From positions 1-6,264 of the forward strand of contig CAAFWE010000329.1 of the NCBI GenBank assembly GCA_900766655.1: a DNA stretch of 6,264 bases, written 5' to 3'. Under the pieces are notes generated by a model. That model ran no database searches, had not been told where the DNA came from, and saw only the letters and a program-made list of their open reading frames with translations. Shown here piece by piece: positions 1 to 6,139 of the stretch (positions are counted from its first letter, which is position 1; each line of letters opens with the position of its first letter). This DNA comes from an uncultured Alistipes sp. (GTDB taxonomy: Bacteria; Bacteroidota; Bacteroidia; Bacteroidales; Rikenellaceae). A program made the position numbers and the translations under genes.

Positions 1-648
1 ATCGCCTTTATGAAGATATGTTCGGGTATCTTCGAGCGCAACAAGAACTACCTCCACGTGGCAAGTGGCAAGCAGATGAAGTTCTCCTCGCCTACTGCAT
101 TTATGGCGGAGAAGAAGTCGATTATCGACTTTGCCTATCCAGGTGATATCGTAGGTCTGCACGATGCTGGTAACTTCAAGATTGGCGACACCTTCACCGA
201 AGGTGAGAAGCTCAAGTTTACGGGTATCCCATCATTCTCGCCAGAGTTGTTCCGCTACATCGAGAATGCCGATCCGATGAAGTTCAAGCAGTTGGCCAAG
301 GGTATCGACCAGCTAATGGACGAGGGTGTGGCACAGCTCTTCACCTCGTCGTTGAATGGTCGCAAGATTATCGGTACGGTGGGACAGTTGCAGTTCGAGG
401 TTATCGAGTACCGCTTGGAGCACGAGTATGGCGCAAAGTGTCGCTGGGAGCCTATCTCGATTCACAAGGCGTGCTGGATTGAGAGCGACAATGCCGAGCA
501 GTTGGCCGACTTTAAGCGTCGCAAGCACGCCAATATGGCGCACGACAAGCACGGTCGCGATGTATTCCTTGCCGACACAAGCTACGCACTTGCTCTCGCG
601 CAAGAGAAGTTCCCAGACATCAAATTCCACTTCACATCGGAGTTCTAA
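1..648 (+). CDS. prfC: Peptide chain release factor 3 (RF3), C-terminal part; 5' end outside the window
   Basis: RF3 is a translational GTPase that helps remove RF1/RF2 from the ribosome after peptide release. The reading frame is open from base 1 and ends at TAA 646-648, leaving about 215 codons of a protein usually near 525 residues. The GTP-binding domain therefore lies upstream of the window. The visible part covers domain II and the RF3-specific C-terminal domain. Close matches to the E. coli protein, recalled from memory, include CSGxFER near the start, AYPGDIxGLH, IGDTFTxGE, LKFTGIPxFxPELFR and VGxLQFxV. The protein ends FHFTSEF where E. coli has FHQTREH. Internal ATG codons, such as the one at base 10, are not the start. 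A bidirectional hairpin follows 12 bases after the stop. The sequence is ordinary for a housekeeping gene. Confidence 0.96.
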   Translation: MAFMKICSGIFERNKNYLHVASGKQMKFSSPTAFMAEKKSIIDFAYPGDIVGLHDAGNFKIGDTFTEGEKLKFTGIPSFSPELFRYIENADPMKFKQLAKGIDQLMDEGVAQLFTSSLNGRKIIGTVGQLQFEVIEYRLEHEYGAKCRWEPISIHKACWIESDNAEQLADFKRRKHANMAHDKHGRDVFLADTSYALALAQEKFPDIKFHFTSEF

Positions 649-660
649 ACCTAATAAAAT

Positions 661-682
661 AAGGAGTGCACACGCACTCCTT
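661..682. terminator. Bidirectional hairpin terminator between prfC and the convergent lipoprotein gene
   Basis: A 9-bp perfect stem (661-669 pairing with 674-682) closes a 4-base ACAC loop. It lies between two convergent genes, 12 bases after the prfC stop and 24 bases from the stop of the minus-strand gene. AT-rich tracts flank it on both sides (ATAAAAT upstream, GTTATTTGTT downstream), so it can serve transcripts from either direction, although neither side has an unbroken T run. Confidence 0.75.
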
Positions 683-706
683 GTTATTTGTTAGCAGAGG
701 ATAGCT

Positions 707-1222
707 CTATTGCAAAGTCTCCAATGCGGCCGCTATTTCACCATAGGATGGTACGGGGTCATCGGTGAATATGTAGCGCACCTTGCCACTCTCGTCGCTA
801 ATGTAGACTCTCGGGATGAGGCTCTTGGCAAAGAGCGAGTAGACCGCTCTATCCTCTTGCGCTGAGTAGGGCATCGAGAGGTTGTGTGAGCGCCAAAAGT
901 TCGATACCGACTGGGCCGACTCCTCGCGACTGATGAGCGCAAAGGCTACACCTCGACTCGAGTACTCATCGTAGAGGGGTTGTATTTGAGGTAGCAACTG
1001 CTGGCAATCGGCGCAAGAGGTGTCGAAAAATAGCACCACCGCTACCCTCTCGCGCAACGACTCTCCCGTAACGACGCTACCATCGTTCATCGTGACAGAG
1101 AAATCGGGCAGACTATCGCCCACACGCACCTTCTCACGCTTATGCGGTGTATCGTCGTGAATGCAGCCACCGAGCCACAATACACACAACGCCATTACTA
1201 ATATAGTGTACAACCGTCTCAT
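707..1222 (-). CDS. Thioredoxin-fold lipoprotein of the TlpA/ResA (AhpC-TSA-like) family
   Basis: A 171-residue exported thiol-disulfide protein, probably a membrane-anchored reductase or a peroxiredoxin-like protein of the cell envelope. Residues 1-20 form a lipoprotein signal: RR at 2-3, a hydrophobic stretch 4-17, and the lipobox LGGC with the lipidated Cys at 20. The thioredoxin fold follows from about residue 32. It has the GDxLPDFSV entry typical of TlpA/AhpC-TSA proteins, an active-site CADC motif (Cys70 and Cys73) after the strand VAVVLFFD, and a cis-proline at Ile136-Pro137. CADC lacks the proline common in CxPC motifs. Asp23-Asp24 just after the lipidated Cys resembles the acidic export signals of some Bacteroidetes surface lipoproteins, but only weakly. 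The frame extends upstream to an ATG at 1261, but the promoter at 1232-1262 lies inside that extension and the signal peptide begins at Met 1222, so 1222 is the start. Its reductant and substrates cannot be told from sequence. Confidence 0.9.
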   Translation of the reverse strand: MRRLYTILVMALCVLWLGGCIHDDTPHKREKVRVGDSLPDFSVTMNDGSVVTGESLRERVAVVLFFDTSCADCQQLLPQIQPLYDEYSSRGVAFALISREESAQSVSNFWRSHNLSMPYSAQEDRAVYSLFAKSLIPRVYISDESGKVRYIFTDDPVPSYGEIAAALETLQ

Positions 1223-1231
1223 AATCGGTAT

Positions 1232-1262
1232 CAAATATAGAGCTTTTTCACAACTTTTCAAA
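1232..1262 (-). promoter_or_regulatory. Bacteroidetes-type promoter for the thioredoxin-like lipoprotein
   Basis: Read on the minus strand, TTTG (1259-1262) is followed by 19 bases and then TATATTTG (1232-1239). This is a full match to the Bacteroidetes -33/-7 pattern TTTG-N19-21-TAnnTTTG. The predicted transcription start is near 1226, only a few bases before the ATG at 1222, so the message would be almost leaderless. No Shine-Dalgarno sequence is present. Confidence 0.75.
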
Positions 1263-1361
1263 CAAGAGCAACCAAAATTCGGCGGGACAGTGATAGATTA
1301 ACCCTCGCAAGACCTCATTATAGCAAAGGGCCACAAGCTCGATAAGTTATAAACACCAAGT

Positions 1362-2552
1362 ATGACGAAAGGTATCATAGGAGCCATCATAGGCGACATT
1401 GTGGGCTCATCGCGTGAGATGAAGCCCGTCTCGAGAGAGAGTTTCAAGCTATTCACCAAGGAGTCGACCATCACCGACGACACTGTTCTCACCGCTGCGG
1501 TAGCCGAGTGGATGCTCAACCGCGAAGCTGTCAGCATCGACCAATCACTTCGCAAATGGGCAGCCAACTATCCGCACGCTGGCTACGGAAGTTCCTTCCG
1601 ACGATTCTGCCACAGCACCCCAGGCACACAGCTCGACAGCGCCCACAATGGTGCAGTGATGCGTGTCAGCCCGGTAGGTTTCCTCGCCACAACCATTGAC
1701 GAGTGTCTCGAGTTGGCACAGATGTCGGCCGCTCCAAGCCACAATAGCAAGGAGGCCATCGAGGCTGCTCAAGCCACCGCAATGGCCATCTTTCTGGCTC
1801 GCAACGGAGCAAGCAAGGAGCAGATACTCGACGAGATAGCGGCACGATTCGGCTACGATCTCTCCTCCCCTTACCACATCTTGCGCGAGGAGATACGCGA
1901 AGCACGAAGCGACCGCAGTCCAGCCAATCGCGAGGCTAACCACCATCGCGTGGTGGGGGCGTACACGACGGTAAGGGACGCTCTGGTGGCATTTCGCTGC
2001 GGTGATAGTTACGAGGATGTTATCCGCAAGGCCATCTGTCTGGGTGGCGATGCCGACACCCTTGCTGCCATTGCGGGAGGTATCGCAGCAGCCTACTACG
2101 GTGTACCCGACGAGATTATCGAGCAGGCTCTCGTCTACATCCCATCCGACATCTTGGAGGTGATCAACCGAGTGGATGGCACCAACTGGCATCCGTCGAA
2201 ACAGATACCACCCAAGTCGAGTCGTTGGAGCAAGAACGACATCGTCATCTACGCCTCCGACCAATACGACACCACTGGTGAGAGCAGCTACTACCTCACC
2301 CACCCGTCGCGATTCCACCGCCACTACAACGATGGTTTCTCGCTGATAGTCATAGGCCCTTGCCCAGTCTCGCTCGAGGACCAAATCAAGCTACTGCGCT
2401 GCAAGTGTCAGAGCGGCAAGGATAGACGCTGGCACCTACACGAGATAGGTATCGAGAGTGGCCTACTCACTCGCGATGAATTTCGCGCCCTCTTCGCTTG
2501 GGCACTCGAGCTTGACAATGTATTAGTAACACCTACACTTTTGAACCGATAG
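1362..2552 (+). CDS. ADP-ribosylglycohydrolase family protein (DraG/ARH) with a C-terminal extension
   Basis: A 396-residue cytoplasmic protein. The family removes ADP-ribose from modified proteins, nucleic acids or small molecules using a two-metal centre. The DraG core spans about residues 1-270: GAIIGDIVGSSRE (7-19), the metal-binding TDDT (38-41), NGAVMRVSP (96-104), SHNSKEAIEAA (126-136) and GGDADT (228-233), which keeps both acidic ligands. All expected catalytic acids are present, so the enzyme should be active; the substrate is unknown. Residues from about 275 to 396 are not part of the usual ~260-270-residue bacterial fold. They hold a Trp/Tyr-rich, mixed alpha/beta-looking stretch that I do not recognise. 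The start at 1362 is the first ATG and puts the family's N-terminal motif in the normal place. I saw no convincing promoter in 1263-1361. The HD-domain gene follows after 4 bases, so the two are almost certainly co-transcribed. Confidence 0.9.
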   Translation: MTKGIIGAIIGDIVGSSREMKPVSRESFKLFTKESTITDDTVLTAAVAEWMLNREAVSIDQSLRKWAANYPHAGYGSSFRRFCHSTPGTQLDSAHNGAVMRVSPVGFLATTIDECLELAQMSAAPSHNSKEAIEAAQATAMAIFLARNGASKEQILDEIAARFGYDLSSPYHILREEIREARSDRSPANREANHHRVVGAYTTVRDALVAFRCGDSYEDVIRKAICLGGDADTLAAIAGGIAAAYYGVPDEIIEQALVYIPSDILEVINRVDGTNWHPSKQIPPKSSRWSKNDIVIYASDQYDTTGESSYYLTHPSRFHRHYNDGFSLIVIGPCPVSLEDQIKLLRCKCQSGKDRRWHLHEIGIESGLLTRDEFRALFAWALELDNVLVTPTLLNR

Positions 2553-2556
2553 AGAG

Positions 2557-3048
2557 ATGAAACGAGTAATTGATTTGCTGAAGAGAATTAACCGTCCAGG
2601 TACCGACAACCTTATTGAATACCTCAACGCAAGTAGCTATGCTACAGCGCGTTGCTACTCACACCACAAAGAGACCGGAGGCCTTGTTGCACACTCGCTC
2701 GAGGTGTACGAGCTGATGAAAAAGGAGAACCCTAATCTCCCCGAGGAGTCGATTGCTATATGCGCCCTCTTGCACGACTTGGGCAAGGCGAGACTGCGTG
2801 GTTGGGAGTTCGAGGGGCAGCACCCAGCAAGAGCCATCCAGATACTCAACCGATGTGGCTACGAGCTCACCGAGGATGAGGCATTCGCCATCCGCTACCA
2901 CCACCGCAAGAGCTGCGATGTGCTCACCCACACCTACCGCAGAGCCTTGACCAAGGCCGATATGCAGAGCACGGGCAACTGGAAGAGAGCCCACACCAAG
3001 CCGAGCGCGAAAAGGGCACTCTACGATGCCATCTCACAATTGTTGTAA
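2557..3048 (+). CDS. Small HD-domain phosphohydrolase
   Basis: A 163-residue soluble protein of the HD superfamily, whose members are metal-dependent phosphohydrolases acting on nucleotides, cyclic nucleotides or nucleic acids. The motifs run in order: HHKETGGLVAHSLEV (36-50) with His46 as the first ligand, LLHDLGKAR (71-79) with the HD pair His73-Asp74, His89, the pair His115-His116, and Asp135 in KADMQS. The HHxxxGGLxxHSLEV arrangement resembles the HD domain of YhaM-type 3'-5' exoribonucleases and of many small phage and bacterial HD proteins. The OB-fold domain of YhaM is absent. The metal ligands look complete, so it is probably active on an unknown substrate. It starts 4 bases after the glycohydrolase stop, with AGAGAG directly ahead of the ATG, which suggests translational coupling and perhaps a shared role in nucleotide or ADP-ribose metabolism. 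Confidence 0.87.
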   Translation: MKRVIDLLKRINRPGTDNLIEYLNASSYATARCYSHHKETGGLVAHSLEVYELMKKENPNLPEESIAICALLHDLGKARLRGWEFEGQHPARAIQILNRCGYELTEDEAFAIRYHHRKSCDVLTHTYRRALTKADMQSTGNWKRAHTKPSAKRALYDAISQLL

Positions 3049-3069
3049 CGCCACAACGAGCATACGAAA

Positions 3070-3102
3070 AAAGAGTCTGTCCAACTATTGGACAGACTCT
3101 TT
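3070..3102. terminator. Strong bidirectional hairpin terminator between the HD gene and clpP
   Basis: A perfect 15-bp stem (3070-3084 pairing with 3088-3102) has a 3-base CTA loop. It sits between the stop of the HD gene (3048) and the stop of convergent clpP (3127). In the minus direction it is followed by six T (complement of 3067-3072), a good intrinsic terminator for the clpP operon. In the plus direction only three T follow. Confidence 0.88.
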
Positions 3103-3126
3103 GCATCTGAGAATATAGGTTATTGG

Positions 3127-3723
3127 CTACTTGGCTTGAATCACCTCATCTAAGAAACCGAGCTTGATAGCCTCCTCGGCCTTCATCCAGTTGTCGCGAT
3201 CGCACATTCGCTCGATATCCTCGATAGACTGACCGCTATTATGGGCAAGCACCTCGTAGAGGTCGTGTTTCAAGCTCTGCATCTCCTCGAGATGAATCTG
3301 CTGGTCGCGGAATGTTGAGTAGCCTACGCCCGAGCTTGGCTGGTGAATCATAAAGCGTGAGTAAGGCAGAGCCTTGCGATGTCCCTTCTCGCCATTGCTG
3401 GCGATAACAGCAGCCATCGAGGCAGCCAAACCGAGTACGGTGGTGTAGACAGGAGACTCGATGTAGCGCATAACCGACACCAGCTCCAAGCCTGCATAGC
3501 ACTCGCCACCACCCGAATTGATATAGAGGTGTATAGGGTTGTGGTTGAGCGAATTGAGGAAGAGCATCTGAGCCACGATAGTATCCATCTTGTCGCCATT
3601 GACCTCGCCACTGAGGAATATGATACGATCCATCATCAGACGCGAATAGACATCGATTATGGTCATATTCAGAGGGCGTTCCTCGACTATATTAGGGCAG
3701 AAAATATTCTTAATATCATTCAT
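3127..3723 (-). CDS. clpP: ClpP-family serine protease, probably a divergent paralogue
   Basis: A 198-residue peptidase of the ClpP family, which forms double-heptameric barrels that degrade polypeptides fed in by an AAA+ unfoldase. The triad is intact: Ser102 in GLAASMAA, His127 in RFMIHQP and Asp177 in CDRDNW. The substrate-strand loop reads YINSGGG (67-73) instead of the usual YINSPGG. The sequence differs throughout from the main Bacteroides ClpP as I remember it, so this is probably a second copy rather than the housekeeping enzyme. Aligned by eye to E. coli ClpP, two positions of the hydrophobic pocket that accepts the unfoldase IGF loop differ (Tyr60 is His65, Phe112 is Lys117), while Tyr62 (Tyr67) and an aromatic at Phe82 (Tyr87) are kept. 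There is no long propeptide. It lies 26 bases downstream of the kinase-AAA+ gene, with an A-rich stretch and no Shine-Dalgarno before the ATG, and must be in the same operon. Confidence 0.93.
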   Translation of the reverse strand: MNDIKNIFCPNIVEERPLNMTIIDVYSRLMMDRIIFLSGEVNGDKMDTIVAQMLFLNSLNHNPIHLYINSGGGECYAGLELVSVMRYIESPVYTTVLGLAASMAAVIASNGEKGHRKALPYSRFMIHQPSSGVGYSTFRDQQIHLEEMQSLKHDLYEVLAHNSGQSIEDIERMCDRDNWMKAEEAIKLGFLDEVIQAK

Positions 3724-3749
3724 TGCTTTTCGTTTTTTTTAAGTTTCGA

Positions 3750-5546
3750 TTAAAGCGGAGTAACCACCGAACGATCGTTCACATTGCGACGATCGGTCGA
3801 CTCCATCTTCTCCTTGATTTTTTCGTACTGCTTGAGGCTATCGGCACATACCGAAGGGCGTGTGTTGTCTATAGAGGTCAAGAGCAACTCTCGCGAAATC
3901 TTCTTTCGAGAGTAGGCCGCTATGGTTGCCGAATCGTTGACAATGTAGGCGATATCACTCGCAATGTAGCCTTCGGTTAGTGTAGCCAACTCCTCGTAGT
4001 TGATATCATCAGCCAAAGGACGATTGCGCAGATGGATGGCGAACATCTCCTTGCGAGCCTCGAAATCGGGCAGTGGCACATAGATGAGTTTGTCGAGTCG
4101 ACCAGTACGCAACACCGCAGGGTCAATCTTGTCGGGACGGTTGCTCGTTGCCACAATAAAGATACCTCGCTTGGAGCAGTTGTTCATCTGCGAGAGGAAC
4201 TCGTTAACCTCCTCGGAGGCTACATTGTTCCACGAACGGTCGGGAACAAAGGCATCGAACTCGTCGAAGCAGACCACGATAGGCGCATTCTGCGCAGCCT
4301 GATCGAAGAGCTGGCGTATCTTCTCCTGACTACCGTGCACAAACGAACTTGCAAGGTCTGATGCCTTGATTAGCAGATAGTTGAAACCGGTCTCTTCGGC
4401 AAACTTCTCGGCAAAGAATGTCTTTCCGCAGCCTGGAGGACCATAGAGAAGCATTCCGTTTGGCGGGAATATTCTATACTGCTCGGCAACCTCTCTATCC
4501 TTGAGAACGAAGACAACCTTCTGCTGTAACAACTCCTTCAACTCGGCCATTCCAGCGATATCCTCGAATCCATTACCCTCGCCCTTCTGAATGTGGAACT
4601 CCACTCGATTTGGACTCTGACTCGAGACACTCGACTGTTGCTGTGGGTGCTGTTTGTGAGGAGACGATGGTTCGTTCGACTCGCCCGCAGTCGAGGAGTC
4701 GAGATCGGCAAGAATCTCATCGACACTCTTGTATCGCTCGGTATTCTTCAGTTCGAGACCTTTGCGCAAGATGTAGCGAATCTTGTCGCTCGCCTCGACT
4801 GCACGAACATCCAATTTGTTGCTCTTGCGATATTGGTGCAGAGGGGCAAATTTCTCTCTGTAGGTGCCCTCCTGCGGAAGTTCGATATTCCAAGGTGCAA
4901 CACCCGTCAACATTGCGTACAAGATGGCGCAAGCGGAGAATATATCCGACTGCTCGTCGAATATCGAAACGCGAGTCTCGTTTGCGTGGTAGAGCGGATC
5001 GATATCGTATGTATCGAAGTTGGCTGTTCCGTAGGCACGCTCCGAGATGTGGCCCAAATCGATCAATTCGGCCTCGTCGTTGTTTGCGCTGTTGAGTATA
5101 ATGTTGGTTGGATCCAAATCGTTGTGACACAACACCGGAACACGACTATGCAGATACTTCAACGCCTCGAGAATACCTCTGAAAATCTTGACAGCCACAT
5201 CCTCTTGGAGCTTGCCCTCTTGAGCAATCTTGTCGGCAAGCAACGCTCCGTTGAAATAGTTGGTGACATAGTATTGGCAATTTTCACCGCCCTTCTCAAC
5301 CTCGCCAGCCTCGATGCATCCAACAATATTCTTGTGGCTTAACTGCTGAGCAAAATCTATCTCTCGCACCCTCTTGGTTTGAGAGTCGACGAGATGTTGC
5401 GGGACACGATTGAGCACAAAGAGTTTGAGGAAGCAGACTACGCCCTGCACACTCTCCACACGATAGGTCTCGGTGTAGACGTTCGACTTGATGAGGCTTT
5501 GAACGCGATATGCGCCAATAGTATCGCCCTTATCAAAAAATGCCAT
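3750..5546 (-). CDS. Protein kinase domain fused to a classical AAA+ ATPase
   Basis: A 598-residue soluble protein in three parts. Residues ~10-283 are a Ser/Thr-type kinase domain: Lys41 (FLKLF), Glu62 of helix C, HNDLDPTN (141-148) as catalytic loop with Asp143 and Asn148, DLG (163-165) in place of DFG, HANE (187-190) in place of APE, Asp201 and Arg271. The glycine-rich loop is degenerate and HRD is HND, so it is a non-RD kinase that is plausibly active but may be weak or regulatory. Residues ~284-314 are a Ser/Gln/Pro/His-rich linker. Residues ~326-560 are a classical AAA+ module: Walker A GPPGCGKT (369-376), pore loop FVHG (402-405), Walker B with Asp428-Glu429, sensor 1 Asn469, and arginine fingers Arg480/Arg483 in LRTGRLDK. 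The last ~38 residues are charged and end VVTPL, with no HbYX tail. No membrane segment is seen. The aromatic pore loop suggests substrate threading. Gene order, with clpP directly downstream, suggests an unfoldase role. Confidence 0.93.
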   Translation of the reverse strand: MAFFDKGDTIGAYRVQSLIKSNVYTETYRVESVQGVVCFLKLFVLNRVPQHLVDSQTKRVREIDFAQQLSHKNIVGCIEAGEVEKGGENCQYYVTNYFNGALLADKIAQEGKLQEDVAVKIFRGILEALKYLHSRVPVLCHNDLDPTNIILNSANNDEAELIDLGHISERAYGTANFDTYDIDPLYHANETRVSIFDEQSDIFSACAILYAMLTGVAPWNIELPQEGTYREKFAPLHQYRKSNKLDVRAVEASDKIRYILRKGLELKNTERYKSVDEILADLDSSTAGESNEPSSPHKQHPQQQSSVSSQSPNRVEFHIQKGEGNGFEDIAGMAELKELLQQKVVFVLKDREVAEQYRIFPPNGMLLYGPPGCGKTFFAEKFAEETGFNYLLIKASDLASSFVHGSQEKIRQLFDQAAQNAPIVVCFDEFDAFVPDRSWNNVASEEVNEFLSQMNNCSKRGIFIVATSNRPDKIDPAVLRTGRLDKLIYVPLPDFEARKEMFAIHLRNRPLADDINYEELATLTEGYIASDIAYIVNDSATIAAYSRKKISRELLLTSIDNTRPSVCADSLKQYEKIKEKMESTDRRNVNDRSVVTPL

Positions 5547-5577
5547 TGTATCTCTCTTGTTTTACTGCGCAAGTAAG

Positions 5578-5607
5578 CGAGAGACCAACTTTTCGGTTGG
5601 TCTCTCG
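5578..5607 (-). terminator. Hairpin between the YbjN-like gene and the kinase-AAA+ gene
   Basis: A perfect 12-bp stem (5578-5589 pairing with 5596-5607), extendable by T5590-G5595, lies 12 bases after the YbjN-like stop and 31 bases before the kinase-AAA+ start. Read on the minus strand it is followed by GCTTACTTGC, with no T run, so it may act as a leaky terminator, an attenuator or an mRNA stabiliser. I found no promoter between it and the next gene, so read-through seems needed for the downstream pair. Confidence 0.6.
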
Positions 5608-5619
5608 TAGCGCGATTTA

Positions 5620-6000
5620 TTACTGATTAATATGGTGGTAGAAAGCCTGTTGAGCCTCAATCAACATATCGCAACTACGCTCGAAGAAGTCCTCGATTTC
5701 TGGCGATGTGTCGATAAGCATCTCGACAGAGAGGTGTACGGTATCCTCATACGAGAAGGCCTTGACAACCTTTCTCTCGCGACAAACAGCATTCATAGCC
5801 TCGAGGCACTTTGTGCGATTGTCCTCAATCTGATAGATGCCTGGCATAAGTATACGCAAGAATAGCGGATCCTCACTCTCGGCTGGGCAAACCAAATTTG
5901 CGCCCTGATACTTAAAAATCACATCACCATCGGGATCCACCTCGTGCTTGTAACCCTCGTTCTTCAACCACTCTGTGATAAGATTTGTTTTTCTGTTCAT
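5620..6000 (-). CDS. YbjN-like / type III secretion chaperone-like small protein
   Basis: A 126-residue acidic soluble protein with no signal peptide or membrane segment. The start ILTEWL-like helix (about 7-13), a strand-turn-strand with DPDGDVIFKYQG (22-33), then strands ending LFLRILMPGIYQI (46-58), a helix with CLEAMNAVC, a strand AFSYEDTVHLSVEM and a long C-terminal helix fit the alpha/beta fold shared by YbjN proteins and class I secretion chaperones. In bacteria such proteins often bind and stabilise another protein; no catalytic motif is visible. It is the first gene of the minus-strand operon, directly behind the promoter at 6046-6077, and precedes the kinase-AAA+ gene by 73 bases that contain a hairpin. 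I infer, without direct evidence, a partner, adaptor or chaperone role for the downstream kinase-AAA+ or for its substrates. The family call is by fold pattern and is less certain than that of its neighbours. Confidence 0.7.
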   Translation of the reverse strand: MNRKTNLITEWLKNEGYKHEVDPDGDVIFKYQGANLVCPAESEDPLFLRILMPGIYQIEDNRTKCLEAMNAVCRERKVVKAFSYEDTVHLSVEMLIDTSPEIEDFFERSCDMLIEAQQAFYHHINQ

Positions 6001-6045
6001 AATTAGAAAGGTTTAAAGTTAGTAACTCAGTAAATTTCGTTACTG

Positions 6046-6077
6046 CAAATTTAACAAAAAATTGAAAGAATACCAAC
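6046..6077 (-). promoter_or_regulatory. Promoter for the YbjN-like / kinase-AAA+ / clpP operon
   Basis: On the minus strand, GTTG (6074-6077, one mismatch to TTTG) is followed by 20 bases and then TAAATTTG (6046-6053), a full match to the Bacteroidetes -7 box TAnnTTTG. The predicted start is near 6040, giving a leader of about 40 bases. The -7 region lies in AT-rich DNA immediately upstream of the first gene of the operon. Confidence 0.7.
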
Positions 6078-6139
6078 TTTAGTCCAAAAAATCATTCCGA
6101 AAAATCAATAAGGATTATTCCGTTGTGAAAACATTTAAG

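Noticed and set aside
1223..1261. N-terminal extension of the thioredoxin-like lipoprotein to the ATG at 1261
   Set aside because: It would include the promoter and put 13 residues ahead of a normal lipoprotein signal peptide.
1263..1361. Promoter for the glycohydrolase-HD operon
   Set aside because: Only partial matches to TAnnTTTG (for example TAAGTTAT near 1343) without a correctly spaced TTTG; not strong enough to call.
1545..2384. Minus-strand open frame of 279 codons
   Set aside because: It is antisense to the ADP-ribosylglycohydrolase, with all motifs of that family on the plus strand. No family features are visible in the minus-strand translation.
3379..3753. Plus-strand open frame of 124 codons opposite clpP
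   Set aside because: It is the shadow of the clpP gene, which has a complete catalytic triad on the minus strand.
4385..4393. A TGF tripeptide (residues 386-388) in the AAA+ module as a possible ClpP-docking IGF-type loop
   Set aside because: It lies in the core strand region just after Walker A, not in the surface loop position used by ClpX or ClpA, so it is unlikely to dock ClpP.
4593..5342. Plus-strand open frame of 249 codons
   Set aside because: It lies wholly antisense to the kinase-AAA+ gene, whose protein has unmistakable motifs across this stretch. The frame shows no recognisable domain and is a by-product of codon bias.
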